Positions 28,800 to 39,379 of a stretch of 64,000 nt of DNA are shown here, piece after piece (the stretch's first letter is position 1; each line of letters opens with the position of its first letter). This stretch comes from Naumovozyma dairenensis CBS 421 (taxonomy: Eukaryota; Ascomycota; Saccharomycetes; Saccharomycetales; Saccharomycetaceae): the NCBI RefSeq assembly GCF_000227115.2, contig NC_016482.1, positions 248,001-312,000 of the forward strand, given 5' to 3'. Position numbers and translations under genes: made by a program. The notes under the pieces are model-generated. The model did no database searches, was not told the origin of the DNA, and saw nothing but the letters and a program-made list of their open reading frames with translations.

Positions 28800-29768
28800 A
28801 TGAGAAACGATATCATAATATCAGACTTCGACGAAACTATTACCACGAGGGATACCACCTCGCTGGTTGCATCTCTACCTTACAAGGTCAAACAAGGTCT
28901 GTCTCCACCTTGGTCATATTTCAAAGATAAGTACATGGACGCCTGCGTGGAGTATAAGAAAGAAAACGCAAATTGCATACAAAATAGGAAATTACCTCTT
29001 CTACCATTTTTGGATGTCTCCAGGAACCATGGTTTTCGTTCAGCATTCAACGCCGAATTTGTTTACCAGTCGGATAGTAAATTTGTTGAACTGAAAAGTA
29101 TCAGTGAAATAGAAGAGTATAACTTATTCAAAGGGATTACCCATCACCAGGTTCAGGAGTACGCTTCGAATTTATTAAATGAAGAGGACCCTTTAATAAG
29201 ACCAGGCTTCATGAATTTTATTTCCTCTAATGTTAAACCAGAAAATTTCTATATTGTCTCTGTGAACTGGTCTAAAGAATTTATATATAGTATCCTACGA
29301 TATGCTAATATTGATCCATCTCATATTTTTTGCGATCATCTACTTTCATCTGGTAGTGAATATACAGGAATTTTCTCCAAAGAGTTAATGACTGGATGTG
29401 ATAAAGCAAACATATTAGACACTATATTACTTAGTAGATCAAACGATCTTGACCTATTATCCAAGAATACCAGAGTTTGGTATATCGGAGATAGTGAAAC
29501 GGATATCTTACCTTTATTACATCCTTCTGTAAATGGTGCTATATTAATTAATCCTCTACATGAATTAAAAAAATATTTAACTATTAGTAGGGACGTTCTT
29601 GGTGCTTCAGCTTCCGTTGTCGAATCATTTATGAATGTGGACAGAGAATACATTAAAGTTGTTGATAAGAGCGCAACTACTAGTGTATATTTTGTCAAAT
29701 CATGGGATGCGTTCGATAAGTTATTGAATGAACCTTACATGATGGAGGCGCCTATGAACGAAGGTTAG
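28800..29768 (+). CDS. CTO1: YCR015C/Cto1 ortholog, HAD-like phosphatase
   Basis: A 322-residue protein opening with MRNDIIISDFDETITTRDT: the DxDxT nucleophile motif of the haloacid dehalogenase superfamily at residues 9-13. The C-terminal Mg-binding motif IGDSETDILPLLHP is also present. The internal VSVNWSKEFI stretch fits motif II of this fungal subfamily. S. cerevisiae Cto1 (YCR015C) has the same start and length and is linked to cold tolerance; the substrate is unknown. It is divergent from the YCR016W ortholog, as in S. cerevisiae. Confidence 0.9.
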   Translation: MRNDIIISDFDETITTRDTTSLVASLPYKVKQGLSPPWSYFKDKYMDACVEYKKENANCIQNRKLPLLPFLDVSRNHGFRSAFNAEFVYQSDSKFVELKSISEIEEYNLFKGITHHQVQEYASNLLNEEDPLIRPGFMNFISSNVKPENFYIVSVNWSKEFIYSILRYANIDPSHIFCDHLLSSGSEYTGIFSKELMTGCDKANILDTILLSRSNDLDLLSKNTRVWYIGDSETDILPLLHPSVNGAILINPLHELKKYLTISRDVLGASASVVESFMNVDREYIKVVDKSATTSVYFVKSWDAFDKLLNEPYMMEAPMNEG

Positions 29769-31094
29769 ATTATTATAGCTGTCCGTTAGGAGTTGAAATC
29801 ATAGAAGAGAAAACGAGGCACCGATATATGTTTTCGCACTATAAAATAATTGCCAAACATTTATTACAGTATCTTTCAAATCATGTCGATAATTATATTA
29901 TGTATTAATGGAATTTATAATGAACTTTTTTTTTTTGTCCAATGGAATACTGATACGCAAGGCAAAATAAACATAGTACGTACGAAGTTAATAAGTGGCC
30001 GAAAAAGGCTGCCACTACATTTTTTTAACACATATCATTCCCAGAAGATGTCTTTGTAGGTTACCTCTTGATTGGTGGAAATAAGAGAATAAACTAATAT
30101 TCTTAAAAATGCTATCATTTATTAAAGCAGCACAGTCAAAATGAACTACGCAAGGAACTTGTTTATTTTATGTTCCTTGGTTCTTACCAGAAACGGAACC
30201 ACACTACATTTTCCTCCCTTGCTCAATTACTTCTAAAAACAAGTCACTATCAGTATTGCTTCAAGTATGCAGAGTTTTTTTACTGAAGCGAACAGCCTTA
30301 CTATGGTTGTAGGTACTATCGCCTCCATAAATGACTATACTTTCGACAATTAAAGCATTATTTACCCTAGAAGTAGTGTGAATCTTACTTTTGTTATATA
30401 ATCTTTCATTTTGTATGTTCTACAATATGAACATTTAAACGTACGTTGGTTTGAAATCCTTACAATATCAAACAAGGCTCAAAATTAGAAAACCAGAGGG
30501 AGTACAGTAGTTTTTCTTTTAACCAACGGTTAACAAATACACTCTTAAGAGACACATTTCAAGGAATAATTTTTAATATCGATTTTATGATTAGTAAAGC
30601 TATTAAACCTTTTCTAAATTAGACTTCAAATGGTTTCATATCGGAGGATAACTCCGAAGGAACTTCCGGAATATGCGACTTCTCGGACCGACAAACAAAG
30701 GACGGCAAAAGGAACGATGTACGGCTAAAGCATCCCGGTCAGGGGATAAATATACTTTTTAGCATCGAAGTATTATGAATTGCGTCGAGGAGCCAATCGC
30801 AGCAATCAAAATATGGGAAACCCCCCCATACAACGAGAATTCAGGTAAACAATCAAAACAACAATTGCAATATGCACGTAGATAAAAACAGTTTAGATTG
30901 CAAGGCACTTATTTCTTGTAACAAGCGCTCTATTATATACAGAAGTTGTTCGCAAGAAATAATAAACATGTACTTAAATAAAGAAACCATTTATTTGATC
31001 TCTTACCCTTAAAGGATTACTATTTCAGTTTTACGAATTCAATAAAAAAATTAAAAAATCATTCGCGACATAATACTTTAACTTTAAACTCATA
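29769..31094. other. CTO1-ADY2 spacer
   Basis: 1.3 kb without a gene. The part nearest ADY2 (about 30620-30840) is GC-richer with CGG/CCG-containing blocks (CTCGGACCG, CATCCCGGTCAGGGG) and a run of seven C. This is compatible with Zn-cluster activator sites such as those that switch on acetate genes, but no perfect CSRE is seen. Confidence 0.45.
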
Positions 31095-31970
31095 ATGTCC
31101 ATACAAGAAGAAAGTAGTGGATATACAGCATTTGAAAACCATGTGAGTAACCATGATGCTGACAAAGGTGAGAACTACCATCCATACGGATTGACTGATA
31201 ATGACGATAGTGGTCCCCGTAATCCCTCTCAAGAGTCACTTTGTAAGATATATACAGGAGGTGCTAATAATGAATATATTTATATTGGACGTCAGAAATT
31301 CCTAAGGGAACAACTAACAGAAGCATTCGGTGGTACATTGAATCCAGGTTTGGCACCAACTTCTGTCCATAGGTTTGCTAATCCTGCACCATTAGGTTTG
31401 TCTGCCTTCGCATTGACCACATTCGTTTTGTCGATGTTTAATTCAAAGGCACAAGGTATAACCACACCAAATGTGGTGGTCGGCCTAGCGATGTTTTATG
31501 GAGGTGTAGTCCAAATTATTGCAGGCATCTGGGAAGTAGCCTTAGAAAACACTTTTGGTGCAACTGCACTGTGCTCCTATGGTGGATTCTGGCTAAGTTT
31601 TGGTTCTATTTATATCCCTTGGTTTGGTATCCTAGATGCTTATACGGATAAAGAATCTGAACTAGGAAATGCTCTTGGATTTTACCTCTTGGGTTGGTGT
31701 ATTTTCACATTTGGATTAAGTGTATGTACAATGAAGTCAACCGTAATGTTTTTCGCATTATTTTTTCTTTTAGGAGTTACGTTCCTTTTATTATCAATCG
31801 GTGAATTCTCTGGGGAGTCTCGAGTTACAAGAGCAGGTGGTATCTTGGGAGTGATTGTTGCATTCATAGCTTGGTATAATGCATATGCCGGTTTGGCGAA
31901 TAAACAGAACTCATATATTCTGGCGCACCCTTTCCCCTTACCAGACAACGAAAAAGTTTTACATATTTGA
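31095..31970 (+). CDS. ADY2: Ady2/Ato1 acetate transporter
   Basis: A 291-residue member of the GPR1/FUN34/YaaH (AceTr) family with the signature NPAPLGL at residues 96-102 and six predicted membrane segments from about residue 103 to 270. The hydrophilic N-terminus carries the conserved YIYIGRQKFLREQL stretch. It would take up acetate or export ammonium at the plasma membrane. The family has several yeast members (ADY2, ATO2, ATO3). The neighbourhood of YCR015C/YCR016W orthologs supports ADY2 (YCR010C). The start is the ATG at 31095. Confidence 0.88.
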   Translation: MSIQEESSGYTAFENHVSNHDADKGENYHPYGLTDNDDSGPRNPSQESLCKIYTGGANNEYIYIGRQKFLREQLTEAFGGTLNPGLAPTSVHRFANPAPLGLSAFALTTFVLSMFNSKAQGITTPNVVVGLAMFYGGVVQIIAGIWEVALENTFGATALCSYGGFWLSFGSIYIPWFGILDAYTDKESELGNALGFYLLGWCIFTFGLSVCTMKSTVMFFALFFLLGVTFLLLSIGEFSGESRVTRAGGILGVIVAFIAWYNAYAGLANKQNSYILAHPFPLPDNEKVLHI

Positions 31971-32463
31971 AAAGAAAAAAAAGTGCAGTGACCTTCTTCA
32001 ATCAAATATATAAAGAAAATACGTAAACTTAGATGTACATTTTTTAGACAGTATATATTAATCAAGAAACCAGCGGTTAAAACCCGAGTGAGGAAAGTTT
32101 TTTTTTTGATTTGTGTGAATGAATATATGCAACGTCGACCAACCCCTAAAACTGTAGTGTGGAATATGTAACTGGATACAATGAAACGATAGAAGACTAG
32201 GAAGACTTTCCTTCAACACCTAATTACGTAATGGCATATACACCTATGGGATCAAATTTATCAGTATTAATTACTCATTGAGCAAAGAATAAACCCTTCA
32301 AGTTCACGCTGAGAACACCCTGGTACAAGAACAGAGAGAACCTCCTGGCTCTACTGTAGCATAAACACATCATTGAAGCTTAATTCTAATCCAATAGGAT
32401 AAAGTATATAACGACGAAGAAATTTACTCTGTAATTCACTTCGTAGTATTTCAAGAAAAAAAA
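31971..32463. other. ADY2-tRNA-Asn spacer
   Basis: About 490 bases; no gene seen. Confidence 0.5.
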
Positions 32464-32537
32464 CGACCCCAGTGAGGATTGAACTCACGATCTTGCGATT
32501 AACAGTCGCACGCCTTAACCAGCTTGGCCATGGAGTC
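32464..32537 (-). tRNA. tRNA-Asn (anticodon GUU)
   Basis: A 74-base cloverleaf starting GACTCCATGG. The anticodon arm GCGAC-TGTTAAT-CGC has GTT; the T-arm has GAGTTCAATCCTC. There is no intron. A Ty3-type LTR begins 17 bases upstream of its 5' end. Confidence 0.97.
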
Positions 32538-32797
32538 TTGTTCTAATGGTTTTTCGTATTGTGAAATTACTACTCTAGCTCAAAACTCGATTAACCCGCT
32601 ATCCGATAATACTACACCGCTATTTGATATTAATAACCGGATGTCAACAACCATTACTTCTCGGTATACGAGTGTCGCACCCTATAAAGAATGACAGACT
32701 TGAATAGGAAACACGAACTAACTTGAACCATGATGCACACTCAATTACAATATACGAAATTACCCATTGAGGAAATAACTAATGAAGTAGAATAACG

Positions 32798-33825
32798 CTC
32801 GGAAGCATCAATTCTCATTTTTTCTCTGATATTGTAGTTGTAGCTTTCCATCCTAAAAATTGATTATGTTTATTATGAAATATAGTAAGAGTTAATTTTC
32901 CATATAATGTGTGTAAAAAGGTTCGTCTTTCTTAAAAAATAATTAAGAAAAAAATATATAAGTATAAAAAATAATATCAGAAAAAATAGGAATTGTATTG
33001 GAATATATGGTACATATATGTCGATTTGCTAAAAGGACATTGATTTACAGACACACAATATTGTCGTAATGTACGGTAGATATGCCGAGGCGACAAGAGA
33101 AAGGAAAATTTTCACGATGAGATATCATCGAGAAAATAAAATATATAAGAGATATATAGATATATGTATACGTTATGTATAGTACTCTTTGGCAAATGCT
33201 AAAAGAGGACGACTGGTTATACCTTGAAAAAGTGTTAGTAACATTGCAACACATATTTCTCCCAATTTAACTGATCCAAAGGACAGTTATGTCTTATTTC
33301 CAACAAATTGAAACTTCGAGTTATTACCTTTCTTGATGATGAAACAGAAACACGAAAATGTAACTTAACGCTGGCAGCCACGATAATTCAAGTATCGTGT
33401 CGCGTCGATGCCTGTAGTCTTACGCGTCTTTACCATTTTTGGTGATTATTAGTTCGTGTCTTTGTAGAAGACGTTGTACCAAACTTGATATCTGTACCCT
33501 CACCATAGGATATTAATAGTACCTTATTAAAAATATCATTCCAGCATTTACCAGGTTCGGTAATCATTTCGCGTCGTATTAGAGGACATTGTACCAAACT
33601 TGATATCTACACATTTACCATAGGATATTGATAGTAACACTTACTACAAGTATCGTTCCAACAAATAAAACAAACTGATCGACAGAATTGTATACCAGAA
33701 TCCTCGATGATAAACATGTTTTAGAAACGTATAAATATCGAGTAAGATGATCTTAATAAGATCCCAATACTATGTCCTTAATAATTATATATGTTTATAA
33801 TTATATACTAAATAGGATAGAAGAG
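32798..33825. mobile_element. 1,028-bp insertion with 5-bp target duplication
   Basis: Bounded by exact direct repeats TAACG (32793-32797 and 33826-33830). It has no TG...CA ends, terminal inverted repeats or long frame. It contains a duplicated block near 33471 and 33590. Identity unknown. Confidence 0.6.
33462..33665 (+). repeat. Imperfect tandem duplication, period about 119
   Basis: TTGTACCAAACTTGATATCT is followed by a similar ACCATAGGATATT.ATAGTA block and a TCATTCCA/TCGTTCCA block, twice, about 119 bases apart, with roughly 75-80% similarity by eye. Confidence 0.6.
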
Positions 33826-33954
33826 TAACGATAATTGAACTAATCAGATACTCGCATATTTAACAAGTCGCTTCCACTGCAAGTCCTTATATTAAGCATT
33901 TAACTTTAGTATCTCACCACTGAAACAGCACTGATCGGAGCCCTCAATACAACA

Positions 33955-34319
33955 TGGTTTGCACTTTATTTTATTTATGACATTCAATGAATGAACACCT
34001 TTTTCCATTCTAACATCGTGGGTTATTTCCAGTTCCTAGTAGTGGATATCATTCACTTGTAAATAAAAATGTCAAAGACCGAAGAATAAGGACTAAACGA
34101 AAAGAAAAATCTTAAACCTGGTACCAGAATAATATTTTCGCTAAAGGCAGTATTAATATCCTACGGTAAATATTTCTAAATAGCGAATTTGGTAGAACGT
34201 TTTGTGTAATGACACGAGCAGCTTACCGAATATGAAAAGAACGCTAAGAACTACCGGTGCAATGCGACGCATTAAACAACCATTTCATTTGTGAATGATA
34301 AAATTATGATCTAATTTTA
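33955..34319. other. Gene-free region after the split LTR
   Basis: About 365 bases; no feature seen. Confidence 0.45.
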
Positions 34320-34600
34320 CCTATTCCACCACCGATATGTATTTAAAGAGACCAATAACTCTAGGAGTAATTCCTGCTTCTCCTGTTATTATTTTTATAT
34401 TATTCTTTTATCTATATATACATATTTATTTACTTTTAAGGAACTTAGCTCTTTTTCATGTGTTAAAACTTGGTTATTAAATTACTTTTATTACGCATTC
34501 ATACTTAGCACAAACCTTAATCCACAATGGAAACTTACACTTATACTATAACAATATTAACATGAAACGCTATCTCTGAGCAATAACTTTCTCTGAAGTA
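34320..34600 (+). repeat. Dispersed LTR-like repeat F, copy 1
   Basis: Shares ordered blocks with 53120-53480: CCTGTTATTATTTTTAT, TTTACTTTTAAGGAAC, TTACTTTTATTACG and AGCAC.AACCTTAATC.ACAATGG. The ATTTAAAGAG-type TATA near its start suggests an old LTR. Confidence 0.5.
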
Positions 34601-37218
34601 GTTTCGGTTGCAAAGTTGATCATTAGTAGTTCTTGAAAAGGCCGTCAGACTTCGTGTGTCACAAATGCGGGTAAGGCCAGTGTCGCACAAGCGGATAATA
34701 CGCGTTATTATCGTCCTCGTTATACTTGATCAGGGGACGCTGAATACTAGTTATACTCAAACCTATAAAACTAGACTTGTATATATTATACCTGAACGTG
34801 TTGATAGATAACCTTGGACTATCAATAAGAAGTAAATTACATATAACGGTTTGTTACTTTTTAAATACATACCTTCTTTTAAAGTTTCTAATGCAAATAG
34901 TACATAAATAACAAAAACCTGCCTCTACGAGTGATAGCGTTTTATTTTAGCCTATAACTAAGGTAGTTCTAAGATAGGGTTAATGTAACTATTAGGTATG
35001 TTCTTCAATTACACAAGAGTCATATATCTTATTAGATGATAATTACCTAAAGGGGATACCTGTTGGAAGGCTTGGTCTTGGGTAAAGTTAGTTGCTAGAA
35101 GTCAAACAATGGAGCTCAGCAGGCCTGATTAAATTTATCGACGATAAAGCTGTGGTATGTTACCCGCACTACTTCCCGGTTAGGGTAAAGTTCCAACCCA
35201 GAGTGACTGACCACGTCTCCCTGTTCAGTATTCAGCTCACAAATACCAAACCATCCTATAGGTCTACTGACTATGTTACTAGCTGTGGGTGAGTCCATAC
35301 CTTCGTCGCTGACAATGTGTTAGGTAGGTGTGATAATTTGTCACCATTATTTATTTCACAAAACCTCATTGTTTTTTCTTTGCATTTTCTTATTGCTTTG
35401 TTATTTTTTTATTTCGACCGAGATTTAATTGAGCAGAGGAGGAGCCCGCGAGGGGGGATTTCTCAAACCGGAGGACGTCGTAGCATCAGGTTTAGGGTTA
35501 TAGGGGGATTTTACAAATTTTTTTAGTCAGGAAGCATTTGGAATTCACATTCTCCGTCATGGAAGCATAGGTAAATTTTTTTTTTTGGAAATTGCTACGT
35601 ATTTCTCTCCGTGAATTGGATTCTCTTTGATCTTCAATGTCTATGCATTACTCAAATTTTCTTCATTTCTCTCTCATCACTTCATATTGAAATAGTGCCA
35701 CATAAAATATTGTTCTTTTATGGTGAAGTAACTACTGTAGAAATGGTTACATAAAATGGTCCTTCAGAATTCAAAGTCTAACAGACATGGTACGGTATAC
35801 CAAACACCTTCTGCCTCATTATGTTAGCAATGTAGCAATATGTCATGTTACTAATAATACAGAGTGTACTGTACCATACCGACTGTTGGATTATGATAGC
35901 AACGTCAATCAAAATGCATACAGTACATTTTTTCGCATTTATTTATTGATGCAAGTTTCTTGTGGAATTTTTTGTATTATTCTAATAACAATGATGCTTT
36001 TTTGGAACTTATCGCCGGTCCCTTTTCATATGAGTGTTTGAATTTTACCCCATGTGCAACTCAAATATTAACTCAGTGTACATACCCGCGGAAGTTTAAC
36101 TAGAAGTAGATTTTGACGTTGAGATCTTAAAATTTTATAGAGTACTTAACATTCTTTTCGTTTAATTCGATACCCTCAACTTGAAAGTTATCATTCCACG
36201 GAAAAAAAATTTCCCGGTTTTATTTGATCGATCCCTTTCTTCAGGGACTATATTCTCCTTTTGACCAAGCTTCGGTGTTTAATCACACATGCTGAGGGGA
36301 GAGGGTGAGGGAGGTCTGCACTTGGAAGCTAGTGTAATCGGCTTCGATATATAAGTACGTGCAAGACTTTCTGAAGAGTTATTTAGTCTGAATGTCGGCT
36401 TGGAAATGAACACCTTCTATGGACAATTTTGAAAGCATTATACCCGAAAACAGCAATGATCCTCAGGGTCTTTTAGAAATATTCGGAGAGGAGTATTCTC
36501 TGTAGGGAAGCGAAACCGTCTATTTCGTTTAATTGGTATACGAACAATGTATTTTTCTCTTGGAAAACCGCGCAACGTTCGGGGAACCTCCCAGATGTAC
36601 CATTATTCTATATGTTTAACATTCTCGGCGATGCATAAAGAGAAAACTGATCAACATTTACTTTTCTAATGCTTATGTACACTATACATACGTACATACT
36701 TAGCTGCACATCCTGGTGGGGAAGATATATAACAAGAGGAGTGTCAAAGCTGTTTTAATGACACTCCAATTGCTACTCATACATAAAAAGTTCTACGATC
36801 TGTAAAAGGGAATGTTAGCATCCTTCGAAGTGAGGTTAAAGAATTGCTCATCAATAAAGACGAAAATGTACAGTACGTGCGTAGAAAAAGGGAACAATCA
36901 GGAAAGTACTTCACCTTATCCTAAAGTTAGGCACTGGCTAGCCAGTTCTTCTTCCTGATCATCCTACATCATGTACGTACCTATGTAGTAAGATTCTTTA
37001 ATTCTGATCTATGCTTTTCAAAGAACGTAAAATTCCGAATATATGGTTGATATGATATTACTCGAAGGGGAAATCGAAAAGAAAGACATCATTTGATATC
37101 AGGCCTGTTCATTATATAAATCAGTCAACTTATGGTATTGTTGTACGCACTTATGCTTTGATTTGCCGATGCTTATCGAAATTAATCTAAGCGACGAAGT
37201 GCTTTCAAAATCACAAAC
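34601..37218. other. 2.6-kb gene-poor region upstream of the adhesin gene
   Basis: No protein frame with coding character. An unusually GC-rich, non-repetitive patch lies at about 35050-35530. A G-rich tract (GAGGGGAGAGGGTGAGGG, about 36293-36310) lies 0.9 kb before the adhesin ATG. FLO11 of S. cerevisiae is also preceded by a promoter of about 3 kb, so part of this may be regulatory (inference). Confidence 0.5.
37113..37120 (+). promoter_or_regulatory. TATA box of the FLO11-like gene
   Basis: TATATAAA about 100 bases before the ATG at 37219. Confidence 0.5.
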
Positions 37219-39075
37219 ATGCTTATTTCATTTCTTCTCTTTGTAATAAAGGCTACCTACGTTTTTTCGTCATATATTAAAGATTCGGAAAAATCATTAT
37301 GGGAAAGAGAAAGCTCAACGTGCCGAACAGTAACGAATGGATGCCCAGATTTAAATTTCGGGTGGCATGCGACTACCACCAACCTCCTGAAATATTATTT
37401 AGATATACTATACGTCGAGTGGTTGGGAGATAACCTCTATGAAATTACTATTCAAGTAACAGGTGAAGAACAAATTGACTTGAAATATCTTTATTCTTTG
37501 AAAGTAATAGGCGTTCAAGGCCCTAAAAGCACAATCCAGTTGTATGGTAAAAACGAAAATACTTTTCTAATTGATAATCCTACAAATTATACAGTCACGT
37601 TTCAAGTTTATGGCGGGGCCAAAAAAGACGGATGCAATATCTGGCTACCAGATTTTCAAATTCAATATGAATATCTACAAGGTGATGCAAGTAAATACCA
37701 AGACTCATGGAAATGGGGCACTACGACGTTCGATCTATCAACAGGGTGCACCAACTATGACAATCAGATGAATTCACAGACTGATTTTCCAGGATTCTAT
37801 TGGAGTATGCATTGTAGTGACAACTGTGGGAAAAGTGCCAGGTTCTTCCCTCCCGTTATCCCATCGGAACTGACAAGTCTTACTTCTAGTAACATTAGCC
37901 CGACTATTGATGTATCTTCGATTGTGACCTCATACTTCTCCACTTTTCTTGGTACTGTTACCCCGCAAACTTCAATGCCAGTTTCAGATCCAGGATCAGA
38001 TCCAACTTCGGGCATGCCATCGAACATATGGCCAATTCCTACCAACACCCAAACTTCAACTCTAATATCAACTATATTGTCAACCAGTTTATACTCCTCA
38101 GCTGCTTCAACATTCATTGACCATATTACTTCAATCTCAACTGCATCCAGCTCATTACATGGTTTAACATCTAGCCATTATGTGACATCTGATCCATCCA
38201 CAGTTCCATCTGCATCCAGCTCATTACATATTTTAACTTCTAGCGATCCTGTGACATCTGCTCCATCCACAGCTCCATCTGCATCCAGCTCATTGCAAAC
38301 TTCAACCTCTGGCAGTCCTGTGACATCTGATCCATCCACAGTTCCATCTGCATCCAGCTCATTACATGGTTTAACATCTAGTGATCCTGTGACATCTGAT
38401 CCATCCACAGCTCCATCTGCATCCAGCTCATTGCAAACTTCAACCTCTGGCGGTCCTGTGACATCTGATCCATCTACAGTTCCATCTGCATCCGGCTCAT
38501 TGCAAACTTCAACCTCTGGCAGTCCTGTGACATCTGATCCATCCACAGTTCCATCTGCATCCAGCTCATTACATGGTTTAACATCTAGCCATTATGTGAC
38601 ATCTGATCCATCCACGCATCCATCTGCATCCAGCTCATTACATATTTTAACTTCTAGCGATCCTGTGACATCTGATCCATCCACAGTTCCATCTGCATCC
38701 GGCTCATTGCACATTTCAAGTACATATATTGCGGCACAGAACTCAACTGCCCCTTATATTACTTCCTCGCAATCTCCATTTCAGTTACAATCTTTCTCCT
38801 CAGAATACTTTAATGGGCAGACATCATTAACTCAGCGGAGCCCAAAGTTCTCATCACTTACTTCAACCCTGCCTCTTAAATCAACAAGTTCTGTAAAGTT
38901 AGCTATAAAATCCGGTTCTAATTTTTCTCAAGCGACTATATTCTCTAGTACCTTATCCACGACAAACATACGGACTACTCTAGTTACTAGTTCAGTTTAT
39001 CAAAACAAAGCTATTGGTGTTAAGCTTGCTCGGATGAAGCTGTTGTCTCTGCTTGCTTTCATTTTTTTTCTGTAA
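37219..39075 (+). CDS. FLO11: Flo11-like GPI cell-wall adhesin
   Basis: A 618-residue protein. The signal peptide covers residues 1-17. A Flo11-type fibronectin-III-like adhesin domain follows at about residues 35-205, with GCPDLNFGWHATTTNLL, DLKYLYSLKVIGVQGPK, ENTFLIDNPTNYT, FQIQYEYLQGDASKYQDSW, FDLSTGCTNYDNQ and SQTDFPGFYW. A Ser/Thr-rich stalk includes eight 23-residue tandem repeats. The C-terminus (KLLSLLAFIFFL) suits a GPI signal, though it is short. Flo11 drives cell-cell and surface adhesion at the cell wall. The protein is about half the length of S. cerevisiae Flo11 and its repeats differ. The flanking DNA is LTR-rich and lacks the syntenic genes of YIR019C, so the locus may have been transposed. 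Confidence 0.87.
   Translation: MLISFLLFVIKATYVFSSYIKDSEKSLWERESSTCRTVTNGCPDLNFGWHATTTNLLKYYLDILYVEWLGDNLYEITIQVTGEEQIDLKYLYSLKVIGVQGPKSTIQLYGKNENTFLIDNPTNYTVTFQVYGGAKKDGCNIWLPDFQIQYEYLQGDASKYQDSWKWGTTTFDLSTGCTNYDNQMNSQTDFPGFYWSMHCSDNCGKSARFFPPVIPSELTSLTSSNISPTIDVSSIVTSYFSTFLGTVTPQTSMPVSDPGSDPTSGMPSNIWPIPTNTQTSTLISTILSTSLYSSAASTFIDHITSISTASSSLHGLTSSHYVTSDPSTVPSASSSLHILTSSDPVTSAPSTAPSASSSLQTSTSGSPVTSDPSTVPSASSSLHGLTSSDPVTSDPSTAPSASSSLQTSTSGGPVTSDPSTVPSASGSLQTSTSGSPVTSDPSTVPSASSSLHGLTSSHYVTSDPSTHPSASSSLHILTSSDPVTSDPSTVPSASGSLHISSTYIAAQNSTAPYITSSQSPFQLQSFSSEYFNGQTSLTQRSPKFSSLTSTLPLKSTSSVKLAIKSGSNFSQATIFSSTLSTTNIRTTLVTSSVYQNKAIGVKLARMKLLSLLAFIFFL
38144..38695 (+). repeat. 69-bp coding tandem repeat in the adhesin stalk
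   Basis: Eight in-frame copies of a 23-residue unit with two alternating flavours: SSLHGLTSS/SSLHILTSSDP and SSLQTSTSGSP, each followed by VTSDPSTVPSAS-like residues. Near-identity of some copies implies recent expansion. Confidence 0.92.
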
Positions 39076-39229
39076 CGTAATGTTAGCTCACATATATTGT
39101 TCATGGTTGATTTTTCCATTTTTTACTTAGTTATTTATTTATCTATTTATATATTCATACCTTTCATTAATTTATAGAATCTTTGCATTTTACTTCGAAA
39201 TTGTTATTTATAGTTCCATATCTTTACAC

Positions 39230-39375
39230 GGCATGATAATTTCACCTGACAACTTCACTGGGTAGTATTAATATAGCTAATGTATAAGATTTACTTTTGT
39301 ACAATACTAACTGTAAGTACTAGCCTAAAAGGGTTTAGGTTTATAATGAATAAACATCTTTGTACGCATTTTGTG
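39230..39375 (-). repeat. Degenerate copia LTR remnant
   Basis: The minus strand reads AAAGATGTTTATTCATTATAA, then ACAGTTAGTATTGTAC, matching the middle of the LTR family at 42712-43018 in the orientation expected for the 3' LTR of the adjoining pol relic. Confidence 0.45.
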
Positions 39376-39379
39376 CTAG

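Larger units (their letters stand above)
32554..33954 (+). mobile_element. Ty3-like solo LTR split by a 1-kb insertion
   Basis: The left part 32554-32797 and right part 33831-33954 together match the element B LTR (351 bases) in sense orientation. The join is seamless at TAACG. The edge sits 17 bases upstream of tRNA-Asn. Confidence 0.78.

Noticed and set aside
30600..30840. Perfect Cat8/Sip4 CSRE in the ADY2 promoter
   Set aside because: Several CGG/CCG blocks are present, but none fits the full CCRTYSRNCCG consensus by eye.
35787..36041. 84-residue frame with a hydrophobic segment
   Set aside because: No homolog recognised, composition follows AT content, and it lies in a desert of repeats. 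Expression data would be needed.
38178..38546. Repetitive 122-residue minus-strand frame
   Set aside because: Antisense reading of the adhesin tandem repeats.
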